This document shows positions 63,749-64,000 of a stretch of DNA of 64,000 nt, piece after piece. The stretch covers positions 37,809 to 101,808 of the forward strand of contig NZ_JAAOIW010000023.1 of assembly GCF_011440305.1 (NCBI RefSeq), in the 5' to 3' direction. The stretch is from Paenibacillus agricola. GTDB taxonomy: Bacteria; Bacillota; Bacilli; Paenibacillales; NBRC-103111. The position numbers and the translations under genes are program-made. The notes under the pieces were generated by a model. The model saw nothing but the letters and a program-made list of their open reading frames with translations. It did no database searches and was not told the DNA's origin. The stretch's first letter is position 1. Every line of letters starts with the position of its first letter.

Positions 63749-64000
63749 TCACTTCACTTTCTGATTTTGAATATACGTTCTGATCTGTGCTTCTGTATGT
63801 TTACTTACGGCTGCTACAAAATATGAGGGATTCCAAAGATTTCCTCCCTACAATTTCTGTTTAATCTTTGGAAACTCTTTAAACAAACGTCTCGCGGAAA
63901 CACCTTTTAATGCTTTAATCATGCCAGGTATCGAATGCTGTGGTGTACAATCCACTAAAAGATGAATGTGATCGGAGTCACTTTCAATTTCAGATATAGT
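63749..64000 (-). pseudogene. tnpA: tnpA (Y1 transposase) with premature stop, partial
   Basis: The frame entering at 64000 reads TISEIESDSDHIHLLVDCTPQHS..., including the HUH motif DHIHLLV, then GMIKALKGVSARRLFKEFPKIKQKL, and then TAG (63850-63848). Beyond this the same frame continues GGNLWNPSYFVAAVS, then KHTEAQIRTYIQNQKVK and TGA at 63749. In the family the stop position is a Trp (TGG), so a single G to A change made the nonsense codon. The catalytic Tyr (in IRTYIQNQ) lies after it and would be lost. The N-terminal part is outside the window. Confidence 0.85.

Larger units (their letters stand above)
62537..64000 (-). mobile_element. IS200/IS605-family element (right end and body; left end outside window)
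   Basis: The order on the minus strand is tnpA remnant, tnpB, then the right end at 62537-62640 with the hairpins of this family (TGAC-taaa-GTCA inside CTC/GAG near 62546-62563; CTGTCG-ttc-CGACAG near 62610-62624). The right tip is set at GGTTCAA (62537 side), next to the interrupted HD-GYP gene. The left end lies outside the window. Confidence 0.8.

Noticed and set aside
1..64000. CRISPR arrays, rRNA and tRNA genes
   Set aside because: No regularly spaced 24-36-base repeats were found, apart from the protein-coding adhesin repeats and two-copy elements, and no cloverleaf or rRNA core sequence was recognised by eye. A tRNAscan or CRISPR finder run would be decisive.

Overview
The window looks like part of a large plasmid or integrative conjugative element of a Gram-positive bacterium, most likely of the Bacillales (Paenibacillus/Brevibacillus type). 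The reasons are strong GGAGG ribosome binding sites with frequent TTG and GTG starts, S-layer-homology and copper-amine-oxidase-stalk surface proteins, IS256- and IS200/IS605-type elements, and a conjugation apparatus without outer-membrane parts. Almost every gene is on the minus strand, so reading order runs from high to low coordinates. No relaxase, replication initiator or complete partition pair is visible, so the replicon type is inferred. LAYOUT FROM HIGH TO LOW COORDINATE. (1) 62.3-64.0 kb: an IS200/IS605 element (intact tnpB, tnpA with a nonsense codon) inserted in an HD-GYP phosphodiesterase gene. (2) 53.3-62.2 kb: a Gram-positive type IV secretion core: VirB2-like, VirB3/PrgI-like, an anchored accessory protein, the VirB4 ATPase, a VirB6/TrbL-like channel protein, an M23 wall hydrolase and small membrane proteins. 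(3) 44.9-53.3 kb: a complete Tad/Flp-type pilus module in the same orientation: CpaE/TadZ-like, TadA with an extra N-terminal domain, TadB, TadC, two identical small pilins, two TadE-like pseudopilins and CpaB/RcpC. (4) 34.2-44.9 kb: large secreted surface proteins (a 1791-residue repeat adhesin, a 1090-residue PQQ/CARDB protein, a copper-amine-oxidase-stalk protein) and a catalytically dead Y1-transposase-like protein. (5) 25.3-34.0 kb: an IS256 relic splitting a host gene, the prepilin peptidase, a RusA-like protein, replication-relaxation-like proteins, the coupling ATPase with its membrane anchor encoded separately, and an S1-domain protein. Sections 2-5 together suggest one transfer machine that pairs a conjugation channel with its own Tad pilus and adhesins. 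(6) 13-25 kb: an accessory and defence stretch: a frameshifted GmrSD-type IV restriction gene, an SLH protein with a frameshift, two long gene-free and strongly structured regions (one ending in a clear plus-strand terminator, a candidate roughly 0.8-kb noncoding RNA), an RHH protein with paired operators, a NERD protein bracketed by a 53-bp direct repeat, and an HNH endonuclease. (7) 8.1-14.8 kb: an IS element with 25-bp inverted repeats, then a very AT-rich three-gene operon matching Detocs, the defensive two-component system (sensor kinase, lone receiver, receiver fused to a purine-nucleoside-phosphorylase-like effector). (8) 0.1-7.7 kb: small unknown proteins, then a 1174-residue double-psi-beta-barrel RNA polymerase of the QDE-1/YonO/cellular RdRP type (active-site DxDGD) followed by a small DUF5659-like gene and an SF2 helicase gene, and the start of a ParB-like gene. 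The polymerase/helicase cassette and the conjugation-Tad hybrid are the two most unusual systems here. Several genes (helicase, SLH, GmrSD) carry single-base frameshifts next to short A runs. These may be real decay or sequencing error, and all are called as seen.
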